A stretch of DNA of 64,000 nt from Linnemannia elongata. Its lineage: Eukaryota > Mortierellomycota > Mortierellomycetes > Mortierellales > Mortierellaceae. The position numbers and the translations under genes were made by a program. The notes beneath the pieces were generated by a model that was not told where the DNA came from, did no database searches, and saw only the letters and a program-made list of their open reading frames with translations. The stretch spans positions 1,860,001 to 1,924,000 of the forward strand of contig JAXBDG010000009.1 of assembly GCA_036320915.1 (NCBI GenBank), given 5' to 3'. Below are positions 35,873-47,011 of this stretch, in pieces. How positions within the stretch are numbered: the stretch's first letter is position 1; every line of letters starts with the position of its first letter.

Positions 35873-36731
35873 TATCAGTCTCCTTCTTTATCTTCCACTC
35901 TCTCTCTCTTTTCTTCTTCTCTTAGCCTTGTCCATCGTCCATCGGGATAAATTGTCCTCCAAGCTATCCTTACCTCCGGAAAAAAAAAAAGGAGACAACC
36001 TCGCTCGAGTGCGTGCAAATGGAACAACAACAGAAACAAGAAATAGTCTAGGGGTACGAGCATCATTCCACTGCATCTGTACTAGTCCTTAAACTCTCAC
36101 TCACACACTTGCATGTTTATGAAAACAAACAATTAACAGATCAATTGACCATGGCGTTTGTTGTTGTTTGCTTTCCTCCCTCAACCAACTTCCTCGACCT
36201 CCCCCCCAACAACAACATTGCCACAATGCCCGAGTCACACAACGCTAGAGTCGACAATGCGAAGCACAGGTGGTCACTCCTCCTCCAAAGTAAACAAACT
36301 GACAAACAACTTAAGACAGAAGAGCAAAAAAAATATAAGAAATAAGGCAGAGAGTGAGCACACACAACACACCACAACACACATACATCATCATCATCGG
36401 AAATAGAGTCGAAAAACTTTACTCACAGTGAAAACAAGGTGCAAGACCGTTGTGTCGATCTAATTTTATGGACCCACGTAGGTCCTCCTCTTTTTCATCT
36501 TGCTTCTTATCACCCTTCTCCAGCATTATCCTCCCCTTCTCACTCGCCTTGTCCATCTTCCACGTCGTCGTTGTCGTTCATTGAGTATGGTTGGTTTTTT
36601 TTTTTTTTTTTTTTTGTACAGCAAAAAAAAAACAAACTCTCGTCCAGAATCTGTGCCCTCGTTTTCATTCGCCTCGTTGTCAAAAATAGATTTCCACCCC
36701 TACCGTATGTTCTGCATTGTTTGTTGACTGT

Positions 36732-36733
<2 letters not shown>

Positions 36734-36782
<49 letters not shown>
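36734..36782. repeat. T49 homopolymer
   Basis: Forty-nine uninterrupted T residues, the longest homopolymer in the window. It sits in a cluster with T21 (36595-36615) and A13 (about 36828-36840). Exact length is likely uncertain because of sequencing and assembly limits on homopolymers. Confidence 0.85.
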
Positions 36783-37939
36783 CAAGCACCGGACAACTCA
36801 GACAAGACGGAAACAACCAAGGTCATCAAAAAAAAAAAAAATCCAATTGCTCTTTATCCTTTTTCTTTTTTTCCCCTTCTATTCTTTCACTATTACTTAA
36901 TGGATCAAGTTTCTTTATCTGTGATCTACCAGTCTGTCGGTTGAAGATCAAGGATATGACGACAAGGTTACAGCATCATGTCTAGGGTTACAGGCACTAG
37001 CTCGCTCGATCCACAGAAAAGCAAAAAAGACCCCAACTGAGAAATTCTGGCCTTTAGTGCAGAGCACCTCGGACAAAAATAAAACAAACAAAAAAAAAAA
37101 AAGGCCCCTGCTCTCTCAATTATTCTTCCAGCCATTCAGCCAGCAGCCAGTCCGCGGAAATGAAAAAAAAGGCTCCAGCCCAGAAACTCTTGCACACACG
37201 AGCAGGCTCGGAAACTGACGAAAAGGGGTGGGGTATGAGAGGGAAAAGAAGGGTTGAAAATATACCGCTGTAGGGGGGAGGAGAGCTTCACCCCGCAAAG
37301 TGCTCTGCGCAGATACGAGGAGATAAAAGAGGCACAGGTCCAAGAAAAAAAAAATGCCCTTTTTCAATACCAAAGGAAATGTATGAATGAATTGCTAATT
37401 GCATACGTAAGGAGTATACGGCCAGGAGTACTTGATAAAACCCTGCCACCTCATTTTTTGTCCTCTGCTTGCTCATTCATATTTGATCGACTTGCAGGAA
37501 GAGGTACAACCAAAACGGCCTGGGCATCGATCATCAAAAACCATGGCCCTCCCTATTATGCGGCTTTGTTAGGTACCTTTTTCGCTCACGACAAAGTAAA
37601 AGGTTAGGTGGGGGCCAGCCCTCGCGTGAGACCATACTAAAAGGCTTACTACAAAAAATGATACCTTGGATCATGGTGTCCATGTACAGAGTATACAATC
37701 TCTCCGGACTAATAAAACAAATACATAACGATAAGAATTGGATACGATTGCTTGGGGTACATGTGTCGGCAGTCGACGGCTTATGGATGAATAGAGTCCA
37801 TTTCAATTCCTTCGCAATGGTTCACAAAACAGGGGCCGAATAGCTGACTTTACAAAAACCTGCCTGCCACGCTCATCTGTTTCAGTTGGCAATCGAGTTT
37901 TCATTTTTATTCGCGGTTCGAGACAAGACGCGGTAAAGG

Positions 37940-40389
37940 CTAGAACCGACTGCGTTTGCTGGAGTGCTCATCTGCTGCTGCAGGTTGCGTCGTGTCCCAT
38001 TTGCTCTTGCGTGGCCTTTGGGCACCACCACCACCACCAGGGACAACAATGCCACTCGAAGAGGTCGAGGCTACCCCTGAATGTGATCGGACCGCCTGCT
38101 GACCAGACGGCGGTGGAACAATTGTAACACCTGGAGGAACTGTCGATCCGCTTACAAACTGAATATGTGTTCGACCCATCGCTTGCTGCTGCGCCAATTT
38201 TTCAGACGCTTGCTTCTGAGCTTCGGCTATTTTGATAGAAAGCAAGGAAAGGAGATGTGTGTGCCCCATTCCGAATACAAAAAAAAAAAGAAAAGGGAAA
38301 ACGATGTGTGTGTGTGTGTGGGGGGGGGGAATGCAATTGTTGTCAGTGAACGTCAATGTTGATGCAGCAATAAACAAGGGTGGCAAAACATCGTCGCAAA
38401 CTTAGATCTAGGCCAATTTTTCTTGTTTGTTTGTCAACAAAAAAAATTGCAACCAGAAAAAGGGAAAAAAACACGCTCGAGTCCCTTTTTCGACAACCGC
38501 GTGCTGCAGCGCACCACCTTGGGTCGACTCTTGAACGACGAGCCGCAGTGCCTCTCATTTCACTCCGGCATGCATATGAGTGGATGGGGACTCTTTTTGT
38601 GTTGTTTCCCACAGAAGGCGCAAGTCCTCAACTCCAAACTTGTCAACATTCCAAAAGAAAAGAAAAATCGACTCTGGATGAACACAAATCACACGCACAA
38701 AAAAAAAGAGGCAAAGCAGGTGTGCTACCAAAAAAAAAGCTTGCCGGAGTACTCACCAATTCCAGTGGCGTAGGACTCGGGTCCGTAACCTTCAATATCG
38801 AAAAACTCGCTCTTCGGGAAGTTGGTTCCGATCTCGTTCAAACCTGCAGCCTCGACAAGCGTCTGGTAGATGCGCGGGTTCCGAAAGTTCTTGTTCTTCA
38901 TCAGAGACTCGTTGAAATGGATTCCGCGCGTTTTGACTCTATGAAACTGCTCGATCTTGGCCTACTCATAAAACCAACTCACGTATGTTAGCCGTGTTCG
39001 ACTGATAGAAGTATTCATGCATGCACTCGCGTGATAAAAGGGCTCGATTCTCCTCGTGCTACTGTTATCAGAAACAAGATATAGACGATCTCTGGCTCCA
39101 GCCCTTTTGTTAATGCCACGAGGCGATAGTGAAAAAGAGACAGTTCGGAGTGGGTGCGCATATAAAAATCAAAAATTAAGATATTTTGGTTGTTGAGAGC
39201 ATCGCCTATAAACAAAAAAACCACTGGACATTTACCTGGACATCTGGATTGACCTCACTTTCGGGGCTAGGCGGGATCCCAAAATTCTCAACTCCCGGGA
39301 TGGGCTTTGGTCTAAGGAGCACCCTCATTAGTGCCGCCCGACCTCCATGGCCTCCTACTCCTTCCAGGTCCCCGTCTGCCTGTTCTGAGCCTCTCTCACT
39401 ATCGTTATCCCCTTCACGTGCCTCATCGGCGATGGGAACCCTGCTCGTCTGGGGCACCCGCGGACTCCTGCCTGTCGTCGGTGTGTTGAAGACGTCCGAT
39501 GCCGCGCTGTGATCTGCAGGTAATGGTGTTCCCGACCCTGACCGTATGAATGAAGAGCCATGGACGGGTGTTGAACTACTTTCGGGGGTCGCCGCTGCTC
39601 CTGTGATAGACGAGAGCTCTGTATGAATGCTGTCAGAAGATCCCGACAATCCCTGTTTGAGTAGGTTCGTTGACGCGAGCTTATTGAGAGACTCTTGTCC
39701 GATAGGCTTCGACTGGACAACTGACCGAGCAGAGATTGTGTCCTGCGGGTTAGGTCTCTCTGATGCTAAGTGGGCGCCGTCAGAAACAAATCAACACTGC
39801 CGATTATTATTCCGTTCTTGGTAAATAGATCTGCTCCCGCATTCCAAGCACTCCAGCCATCCAGTCTTCCAGTCGGACAATAGTATGCATTCTTTCTTTT
39901 CCTGCCTGCATCTTATTTTATTTTTTTTGGTGTTGTTGTTCCTGGGAAAGGGAGACAATACTGTACCTGAATCCTAACAAGTGAGCAGACGAATTATAAA
40001 AAGTATAGTTATTATCAGAGATCTTGAGCATGGAAGGCTTCCTTGAGGTGTCACTCGTGTCGACTGTTCCCGTGTCTCCCGTACTTACAGAATCATTGGC
40101 ATTTGTAGGGCCTTGTTTCCGTTGCCCATCATCTCTAGGGCCTAATTTACGATAAAAATATATAAGGGTTGTCCGGACAAAAGTTGATCAGCTCACTTGG
40201 CGCCAAAAAGGTGGAGTCGAAACTTTCATGAGGAAAAACAGATTCAGAGGAAGGCGTGTGTGTGTGATGTTGTGGGGGAGTAGACGTGCCTAATTTGGTT
40301 GTTGATGGGGATGGGGCGAGGGTCATCTCCTCGTCTGAGCTGTCCGAGTCAGAGTCCCCGTAGGCGACGAGTCCTATGCCCTTGTTCAT
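37940..40389 (-). CDS. SAP30-binding-protein-like (HCNGP family), 6 exons including a 7-nt micro-exon
   Basis: Nuclear protein of the SAP30BP/HCNGP family; animal members bind the SAP30 corepressor subunit and help splice short introns. Minus-strand exons are 40389-40197, 40141-40089, 39973-39967, 39765-39236, 38961-38757 and 38226-37940, giving 424 aa. The N-terminus GLVAYGDSDSDSSDEE matches the acidic start of the family. Residues 90-260 are a Ser/Pro-rich insert. The conserved core is KIEQFHRVKTRGIHFNESL, FRNPRIYQTLVEAAGLNEIG and TNFPKSEFF, with a closing KRSRF after RKSKWDTTQPA. Exon 3 is only 7 nt (GATTCAG), needed to connect exon 2 (phase 0) with exon 4, whose only usable acceptor requires one preceding base. 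It is divergent from GPI8 with 290 bp between the start codons. Confidence 0.85.
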
Positions 40390-40679
40390 TCTGGCGTGTC
40401 CTATGCTTCCTGTCTGCGTGCTTGTTGTTGCTGGTGGTTGTTTGTTCGTGTTCAAACACAAGGCACACTGTGCTCCTCCACCTCATTTCAGACAGAAAAA
40501 AACAGGTCCCAAGTTTGAAATGAATTGGGCAAAGCCACCCACAGCTTTCGAAGCAAGAAGCTGCACTACTCTCTGGCAGTACATGGGTTTGAACGGTGAA
40601 GACAACGACACGTTTGTGCTCACATCATCATCATCTCTATTCACCCAACACCACCAACAACGACAGTCATAGCAACCAA

Positions 40680-42269
40680 ATGAAACCGACATCAATACTG
40701 AGATACATCACAGCAAGCGTGTGCATAGCAACCACGCTGGCCATCTCAGTCACCACCAACAAGGACGACGTTGAGGGCTTTTTTGCCAAAAGCAAAAGCC
40801 AAAGCGGACACACGAATAACTGGGCCGTTCTAGTACGAAGCACAGGAATAGTTCTTGCGTGCTGCTTGATTTAATGGACATCTTTCGGACAATAGGACTC
40901 ATACAAATTACGCTCAATTCATAGGTGTGCACATCCAGGTTCTGGTTCAACTACCGTCATATCGCAAACACTTTATCTATGTACAGGACAGTGAAGCGAC
41001 TCGGCATCCCAGACTCGAATATCATCATGATGTTGGCCGACGATGTCGCTTGCAACTCCCGTAACATCTTCCCCGCCACAGTCTACAACAACAGAGGCAG
41101 ACATCTGGATCTCTATGGCGAGAACGTAGAGGTTGACTACAGAGGATACGAAGTTACCGTCGAGAACTTTATCCGCCTGCTGACAGGTACCGCATTTTGC
41201 GCAGCTGTTGGAACTATTGCGCTTTTCTTGTGCACGTTAGCACATACACTTACATCTTCTTCGCATCAAACCATGCCAATATTGTAGGACGTGTGGCCAA
41301 AGAGACACCACGGTCAAAGCGCCTTATGACAGACGATCAATCGAACATCTTGATCTTCATGACAGGACATGGAGGTGAGGAATTTTTGAAGTTTCAAGAT
41401 GCGGAAGAAATTAGCGCCTACGATCTCGGAGACGCCTTCCAGCAGATGTACGAGAAGAAGCGCTACAATGAGATTCTGTTTATGATCGACACTTGTCAGG
41501 CCAACACCATGTATACCCAGATCCACTCGCCCAACATCCTCGCCACCGGAAGCAGCAAGCTGAACGAAAGCTCCTACTCGCACCACGACGATCCCGATAT
41601 TGGAGTGGCTGTGATCGACAGATTCACGTATTATATTCTGGAGGTCCTTGAAAAGGTCAACATGCAGTCGAAAGCCACGCTCAAAGATCTGGTATGCAAT
41701 CACTCAGACAAGGCGCCTTTTTTGCTTTGTCGTTGATCTGTTCAGGACAGTCATCGAGTACAGTACTAATTATGCATGTTTTATCTTCGATGAGTAGTTT
41801 GACACGTACGACTACAACCTCCTTCAATCGACTCCAGGAGTACGCGACGACCTCTTTGACCGACCCCTGGACGAGGTATGTCGTTTGAGATCATTTATAA
41901 TCAATACAACGAGACCAATCGAGGCTGATCGTATGACTAACCTCATTCTCTCTTTGATGCTGTTCCTAGGTGCTGCTGACGGACTTTTTCGGCAATGTGC
42001 AGAATGTGGAGCTCACAGAGTCCAAGGAGGTCAACAACTCCTTGACAGAGGCGGATCCTGCGTTGGTTGACTCGGACCCAATGTTTATTGAGGATCCTCA
42101 AGCGGAAAACACCTCGAGCCTTAAGCAGTCAGTGCCGTGGAGTCAGGAGCAAAGCCACACCTTTGAGATCGGCAACCCTGACCAGTCGCAGACATGGCGC
42201 TTTGTTGCATTCGCTGTCCTGTCAGTCGCCATGGGAGGCGCTCTCTTTGCTGGCTCGTCTTTGGTTTAG
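40680..42269 (+). CDS. GPI8: GPI-anchor transamidase catalytic subunit Gpi8/PIG-K, 5 exons
   Basis: Cysteine protease (C13/legumain family) of the ER membrane that cuts the C-terminal signal of precursor proteins and attaches the GPI anchor. Exons 40680-40832, 40925-41186, 41288-41691, 41798-41875 and 41970-42269 join in frame to 398 aa, as in yeast and human. It has a cleavable-looking hydrophobic N-terminus, then [17 protein letters not shown] and [20 protein letters not shown]. The catalytic dyad is His166 in FMTGHGGE and Cys208 in [10 protein letters not shown], close to the yeast and human positions. [20 protein letters not shown] and [12 protein letters not shown] are further family blocks. 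A C-terminal membrane anchor ([22 protein letters not shown]) ends the protein. AATAAA at 42280 closes the transcript unit. Confidence 0.95.
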
Positions 42270-42279
42270 ATGAGCGCTG

Positions 42280-42285
42280 AATAAA
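42280..42285 (+). terminator. Poly(A) signal AATAAA of GPI8
   Basis: AATAAA 11 nt past the GPI8 stop codon. The intergenic space to the convergent RRS1 stop is only 120 bp, so the 3' ends of the two transcripts probably overlap or abut. Confidence 0.5.
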
Positions 42286-42389
42286 AGACTTGTCGATAAT
42301 ATTTGTACGAATGCAAAATGATATACTTTTATTATGAGAAGGTGCAAAATGAGACAGAGTGGTGATGAAATGAGAAAGTGGTTCCTTGT

Positions 42390-43522
42390 TTACTTGCGCG
42401 ATTTCGTTGCCTTGATGGCCTATTGAGAACAAAGAAGATGATGATATTCGTTAGTGTCAACGCTCTCTCCAAGTAAAAGTGCTCCAAGACGCTCAAACGA
42501 GACAAATAGCAGCAGCAGCAGTAAACTTCTTACCTTGCGGACATTCACGAGGTCCTCTCCATTCTTTCCAACAACTCTGTCCAAAATGCTCATGTTGCCG
42601 GCCTTTTCTTTTGAAAGATCTGCTGTGACATTGGGCTCAAACTTGCGCTTGATACCCTTGGGCTTCAGATCTCCCTTGATGGCCTCGTCGAACTTTCCAG
42701 CACTGGCGGTCGAGTTTTTGCTGATCAAGATCTGGTTCTCAATCTCCTTTCTCTTCATTGCACGAGCGTTATCCATGTTGGGGCGCTCGCCCTTGTTGAC
42801 AGTCTTCTGATCCATCTTTGAAGCGACGGCAGCCTCCTCCAAGTTACGCTGGCGACGCTTATCGTTCTTGTCGATACGCTCCTTCTTGGCCTCTCTCCTA
42901 GCTTCGTACTGGTCCTCCATGGGGTTGGCGCCTGAGGGAACCTCGATGATCCAGTCCTTTGATCCATCGTCGTTAATACCCTTGTAACCCCAGCGAGGCT
43001 TGTATTCTCCAGTGTTGTCGTCAAAGACCATGCGCTCCTTCTTCCTGTTGACAATGCCCTTGGCCTTGGCGAACTTCTCCCAACGGGTCTCGGGCTTGGG
43101 CTTGGGCAGAGGCTTCTCACGGGGGAGGAGGGTTGTAGGGACTGGGAGCATGGCCATCACACCGTTGTCGTCGGATATCGTTGGAAGCTGGAAGATCTCG
43201 TTGAAAAGGAGCTGGGCGTTGTCTCTGGAGAGTGACTGAAGGTATTCATCCTTGTTCTTCCTGTTTCCGTCGATCGTGTAAGAGAGGAGGAGAAATGCAA
43301 TTGATAAGTAACTGCCACAGTTCTTTGTTTACAGCGGCGACGGTATAGCTGCAGGTTTTGAACAATGTGTATTGTTCCTTACTTGAGCTCTGCTTCGTCG
43401 ATAGGATTCTGGTCGTAAGCGGTGAGAAGACCGAGATCATACTCGAGAGGGATGACCTTTCCCTCTACGGACACGGACTTAAACTTTTGCTTGTGGGCCT
43501 CGAGTACTCCTGACACATCCAT
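42390..43522 (-). CDS. RRS1: Ribosome biogenesis protein Rrs1, 3 exons
   Basis: Nucleolar factor that, with Rpf2, brings 5S RNP into pre-60S ribosomes. Minus-strand exons are 43522-43383, 43260-42534 and 42419-42390, joining in frame to 298 aa. Recognisable parts are IPLEYDLGLLTAYDQNPID, LFNEIFQLPT, VPTTLLPREKPLPKPKPETRWEKFAKAKGI, RMVFDDNTGEYKPRWGYKG and WIIEVPSGANPMEDQYEARREAKKER, all typical of Rrs1. The C-terminal half is a Lys/Arg/Glu-rich tail. The last exon encodes only nine residues (AIKATKSRK). The gene is divergent from eIF3h with 356 bp between the start codons, a pairing of two ribosome-related genes that may share a promoter; co-regulation is inference. Confidence 0.95.
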
Positions 43523-43878
43523 GGCTGGTTATAAAAGTTGATGGGGTGGGGGAAGGGGGAGAAGGGGGAGCAGGTAAGGGATGGAGATGGTACTTCTTTC
43601 ACTCTTGGCTTTGAAGCAGTGAGAAAGGTCTGTTTTCTTTTTTTTTTTCTTTTTTTTTTGAGACTGCCTTTTCGCTATTGATGTTGATCAACTTGCTTTC
43701 ACTCTTCAACTTCGACATTTTGTTTGCAGGCTGTGCGATAACGATGTCTACTGTGGCGTGTTTTTGGAGCATACTGTCCTCTTGAAAAAAAATATATCGC
43801 CCTCAGTTAGGAATAATAGCAAGAGGCAGAGAGTAGGTTTGATTTCTCCTTCACATCCCATCTTCACTGCATCCTACC
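43523..43878. promoter_or_regulatory. Shared divergent promoter of RRS1 and eIF3h
   Basis: 356 bp between two start codons, containing T-rich runs (about 43637-43659) and G-rich stretches next to RRS1. No other coding signal is seen. It must contain the promoters of both genes. Confidence 0.6.
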
Positions 43879-45759
43879 ATGCCTTCCAACAAGGAGTTGT
43901 CTGCTGCCCTGGACATCGAGGGCACCGTCCCTATCCACAGTGTCCAGCTCGATGCTATGGTAAAAAAAAATACCGCACTCACACCACCACCAAATAACAC
44001 ACAGCAACCCTTCCTCGACTTGGCCCCTTCAATTCCTTATTTTCTACTGGCCAAGCGACATAAACAAGAGCCAAACAATCAACAACGAACTGGAGTACTC
44101 CTTGACACATGCATCCTGTGCGCAACTGTCGAGTCTCATTCGCCATGAGGAGTTTTTATGTTCTTGCTGGACCATGAGTGAACTGCCAGTTGAAGTCGTC
44201 TTGACAAGCTGATAGTCAGGAGACAGCACAGGACGCTCTTTTCACCTTGTGGCGCTGGATGAAAGGCTACAGGGGGAAGAGCATGAACCAGATCATGAAG
44301 CAGGACACGCTTACATTGTACGATCTCGAACCTACTCGAACCAGCATCTCTAATCGACAACTTTTGTTCTCCTGGAAATACTCAGGTCGTCCTCAAGATT
44401 GTCAAGCACTGCCGCGAGTCGATCCCTGCCACAGTCACCGGCCAGTTGATGGGTTTGGATGTCAACGGTGTTCTCGAGGTCACCCACTCGTTCCCTATGC
44501 CCAAGAACAACCAGGACTCTGAGGATGATGGTAATCCTGTCACTCATATATCACTTTGTGGCGCCGCAGCACACTTTCTTCAAATGCAACACGTCAATGT
44601 CTTGGTTCAATGGATAGCGAGCTGATCATTTACTTGACTCCTACCCTTCAAATAGCATCAAACTACCAGGTTCAGATGATGCGCTGTTTGCGCGAGGTCA
44701 ACGTCGACGATAACTCAGTCGGCTGGTACCAGTCCACCAACATGGGCAACTTTATGAACCAGTCCTTGATCGAGCACCAGTTCGAGTTCCAGCAGGCCCT
44801 CAGCAAGTCTGTCCTCATCATTCACGGTAAGATGACTCTTCAGGAAACAGTGTTTCGACTTAGCACAAAGGCGCAGTGTTCATCCTGGAAGACATTAAAA
44901 TATCAAGAGAGTTACACGTATCCTCATACTAAACCATTCTTTCATTCTGAAATGTAACTTATAGATGTCGCTCGCTCGTCCATGGGCAACATCAACCTTC
45001 GCGCCCTTCGCCTCACCCCCGCTTTCATGAAGTTGTACAAGGAGAAGAAGTTCACTACCGAGGCCCTCACCAAGGCCAAGTTGACCTTCTCCAACATTTT
45101 CGAGGAACTCCCTATCACCATCCGCAACACTGCTCTTTTGACTGCTCTCCTCTACGAGTTGGAGACTGCCGATGAGTCTGTTGAGGTCTCGACCTCGCAC
45201 TTGACTACCTACAAGTCGACTGCTTCGGCTCCTGCCAGCAAGTCGGTTTTGGCCCCCAGCTTCGACGTCCTCGACTTGAGCCTCGATCCCTATGTCGCCA
45301 AGAACTTGGAGAACCTCATGGATACCATTGATGACCACCACCAGGAGCAGGGCAACTACGCTTACTGGCAGCGCAGCGTCGAGCGTGAGAACAAGAAGAA
45401 GGCCGCCTACCTCCTCAACAGAGTACGACATATACTTGTTTTATTTGTTACTAGAAGAAAGCCTTACGGGAATGGATTTTGGGACAGTATGTGACAGAGC
45501 ACAAATCTAACTAACACCTTTGATTATTTCAATTCATTTCGCACATTTGCAGAAGACCGAGAACGCTCGCCGTGCTCAGTCTGGCCAGGCTCCTTTGGCC
45601 AACGAGGATGTGGATGCCATGTTCAAGACCCCTGCTGAGCCCAGCCGTTTGGACCACCTTTTGATTTCTGGACAGATCGACAACTACTGCAAACAGATCA
45701 ACGAATTTGCTGGACCAACATTAGGAAAGCTGTTTGCCGTTGGCGAGTTGCAGAAGTAG
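43879..45759 (+). CDS. Translation initiation factor eIF3 subunit h, 5 exons
   Basis: MPN-domain subunit of eIF3, which scaffolds the 40S initiation complex. Exons 43879-43959, 44386-44530, 44656-44826, 44965-45422 and 45553-45759 join in frame to 353 aa, matching the 340-370 aa of the family. The MPN domain (about residues 18-150) has VQLDAMVVLKIVKHCRES, ATVTGQLMGLDVNGVLEVTHSFPMP and VGWYQSTNMGNFMNQSLIEHQ. It lacks the JAMM zinc-binding His-x-His pattern, as expected for a non-catalytic subunit. The helical C-terminus includes NLENLMDTIDDHHQEQGNYAYWQR and RLDHLLISGQIDNYCKQINEF, characteristic of eIF3h. Intron 1 (426 nt) is the longest. Subunit h is absent from baker's yeast but present in most other fungi. 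The gene is divergent from RRS1. Confidence 0.95.
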
Positions 45760-47011
45760 ACAATTTTTTCTGTTACAAATTAACAAGCGGTGAGGTGAAG
45801 TGAGAGAGGCGAAAACACGGAGAGGAAGTGGTAGTTTGAGAACAAACCCCCAAATACAAGTACATTATGTATCGTTCACATGCTTTTTGTCGCGCACATT
45901 CAAGTTGATTGGATGGAGAGAATGTGTAGTTTACTTCTATGAGCTGTCAATGTGTTAGAGAACTGACTCAGTTGTCGTGCGAAAACAACAGAAGTTTGGT
46001 GGCGTCGCTTACATTAGCATCTATGCACGGGCTCCTTCTCATCCTCTGTCTTCTTATCAATCAACTGTTCCGTCTTGAATCACAATCCCCTCGATCTCAC
46101 CCTCCTCTGTTGCAATTACATGCCCAACAAGATCCAAGCGCTGCTCAACTTTGACTCTGTCTTTTCTCCACTGCTGCCGCCGCCGCTCCTTCAGGACCTG
46201 TTGCATGTTAGAGGGCATTCATCCTCAGATGATCAATCTGCCCCTGGAGATCAGAGTGGATTTTCTGGATGAAGATCTCCTTTCGTTGGTTGGCGACCAT
46301 CCGCAGCCTCACGTACTTTGTAACCCCTGAAACCTCACGTCCTCCTCCTTCCTTGTCTTGTTCCTGGTCCTTGTTACCACCGCCCTTCCTATCACATCCT
46401 GGTCTGGCTTTGTCTCTGTGCTGACTTCATTGACGAGTTGAAACTTGGTTCCGCTGAAGAAGACGACGATAGCGAAGAGGGAGAATCATTTTGCGCAACA
46501 AAGTAGTGGACGTGTGTTGCCAGGAGGTAATAGAGCGTCAAGGCTCAGGACAAAGAGGGAGCCCTTGATATCACGCTTGAGACAGAGCCGTCGATAGTAC
46601 TGGATCCGTAGTCGCAGGGTTATCGCCGTTGCCAGCTGCTGGTGCTGGTGCTGGTGCTAGTGGTCCTCCAGACTCACCACCATGATGTTTTAAAGGGACG
46701 TCGGAGGCATGGGGGCTGTGTTCTATGTGCGTGAGGTGAAGAAGGGAGTGAGAATGAGGGGGTGGAAATAGGAGAGTGGGAGATGGAGAGAGGAAAGAGA
46801 AAGAGAAAGGTCTAGTGCGGACAAGGGCTTCCATTGCTCACTCCCGCCCTGTGTCCATATTTTTTTCCACCCCCTCCCCTTTTGACTCGACACATCAGAA
46901 CAACAACAATTTACTATTTCCATCCAAGGTTCGCGGTTTCAAGGTGTTTTTTTTATTATTGTTTGATATCATGGTTGTCCTGAAAAATAGGACGGCGAGA
47001 GAATTCGATTT
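45760..47011. other. Convergent intergenic between eIF3h and WRS1
   Basis: The first 250 bases are unremarkable 3' flank. From 46057 to 46834 the minus strand holds broken coding-like sequence, listed separately. The rest (46835-47011) is the 3' flank of WRS1. No intact gene is visible. Confidence 0.45.
46057..46834 (-). pseudogene. Possible decayed gene with coiled-coil-like segments
   Basis: Three protein-like pieces lie in order on the minus strand but in different frames. The first (about 46834-46572) contains HHGGESGGPLAPAPAPAAGN. The second (46398-46208) contains VTKYVRLRMVANQRKEIF and HSDLQGQIDHLR. The third (46206-46057) contains VLKERRRQQWRKDRVKVEQR and ends ATEEGEIEGIVIQDGTVD. The second and third are charged, helical-looking and separated by a single stop and frame change with no room for an intron. 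This looks like frame decay of a nuclear coiled-coil protein, vaguely like Sds3/BRMS1 proteins, although I cannot assign a family. A sequencing error in an active gene is an alternative. Confidence 0.25.

Larger units (their letters stand above)
34527..37939. other. 3.4-kb gene-free, repeat-rich region between SKT5 and SAP30BP-like gene
   Basis: No gene is supported. Starting from the SKT5 promoter side, it is purine-rich on the plus strand to about 35600, with a 7-mer repeat (AGAGTAA units, about 35456-35514). It also has CACT repeats at about 35834-35872, a T21 run (36595-36615), a T49 run (36734-36782) and several A10-13 runs. The part 37100-37930 looks more complex but has only short frames with no recognisable product. 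It probably combines a long SKT5 promoter and leader with the 3' flank of the SAP30BP-like gene. Confidence 0.5.

Noticed and set aside
37254..37607. 117-codon open frame in the gene-free region
   Set aside because: It lacks an ATG at its start (opens with TTG), has no known motif, and its composition does not resemble neighbouring genes.
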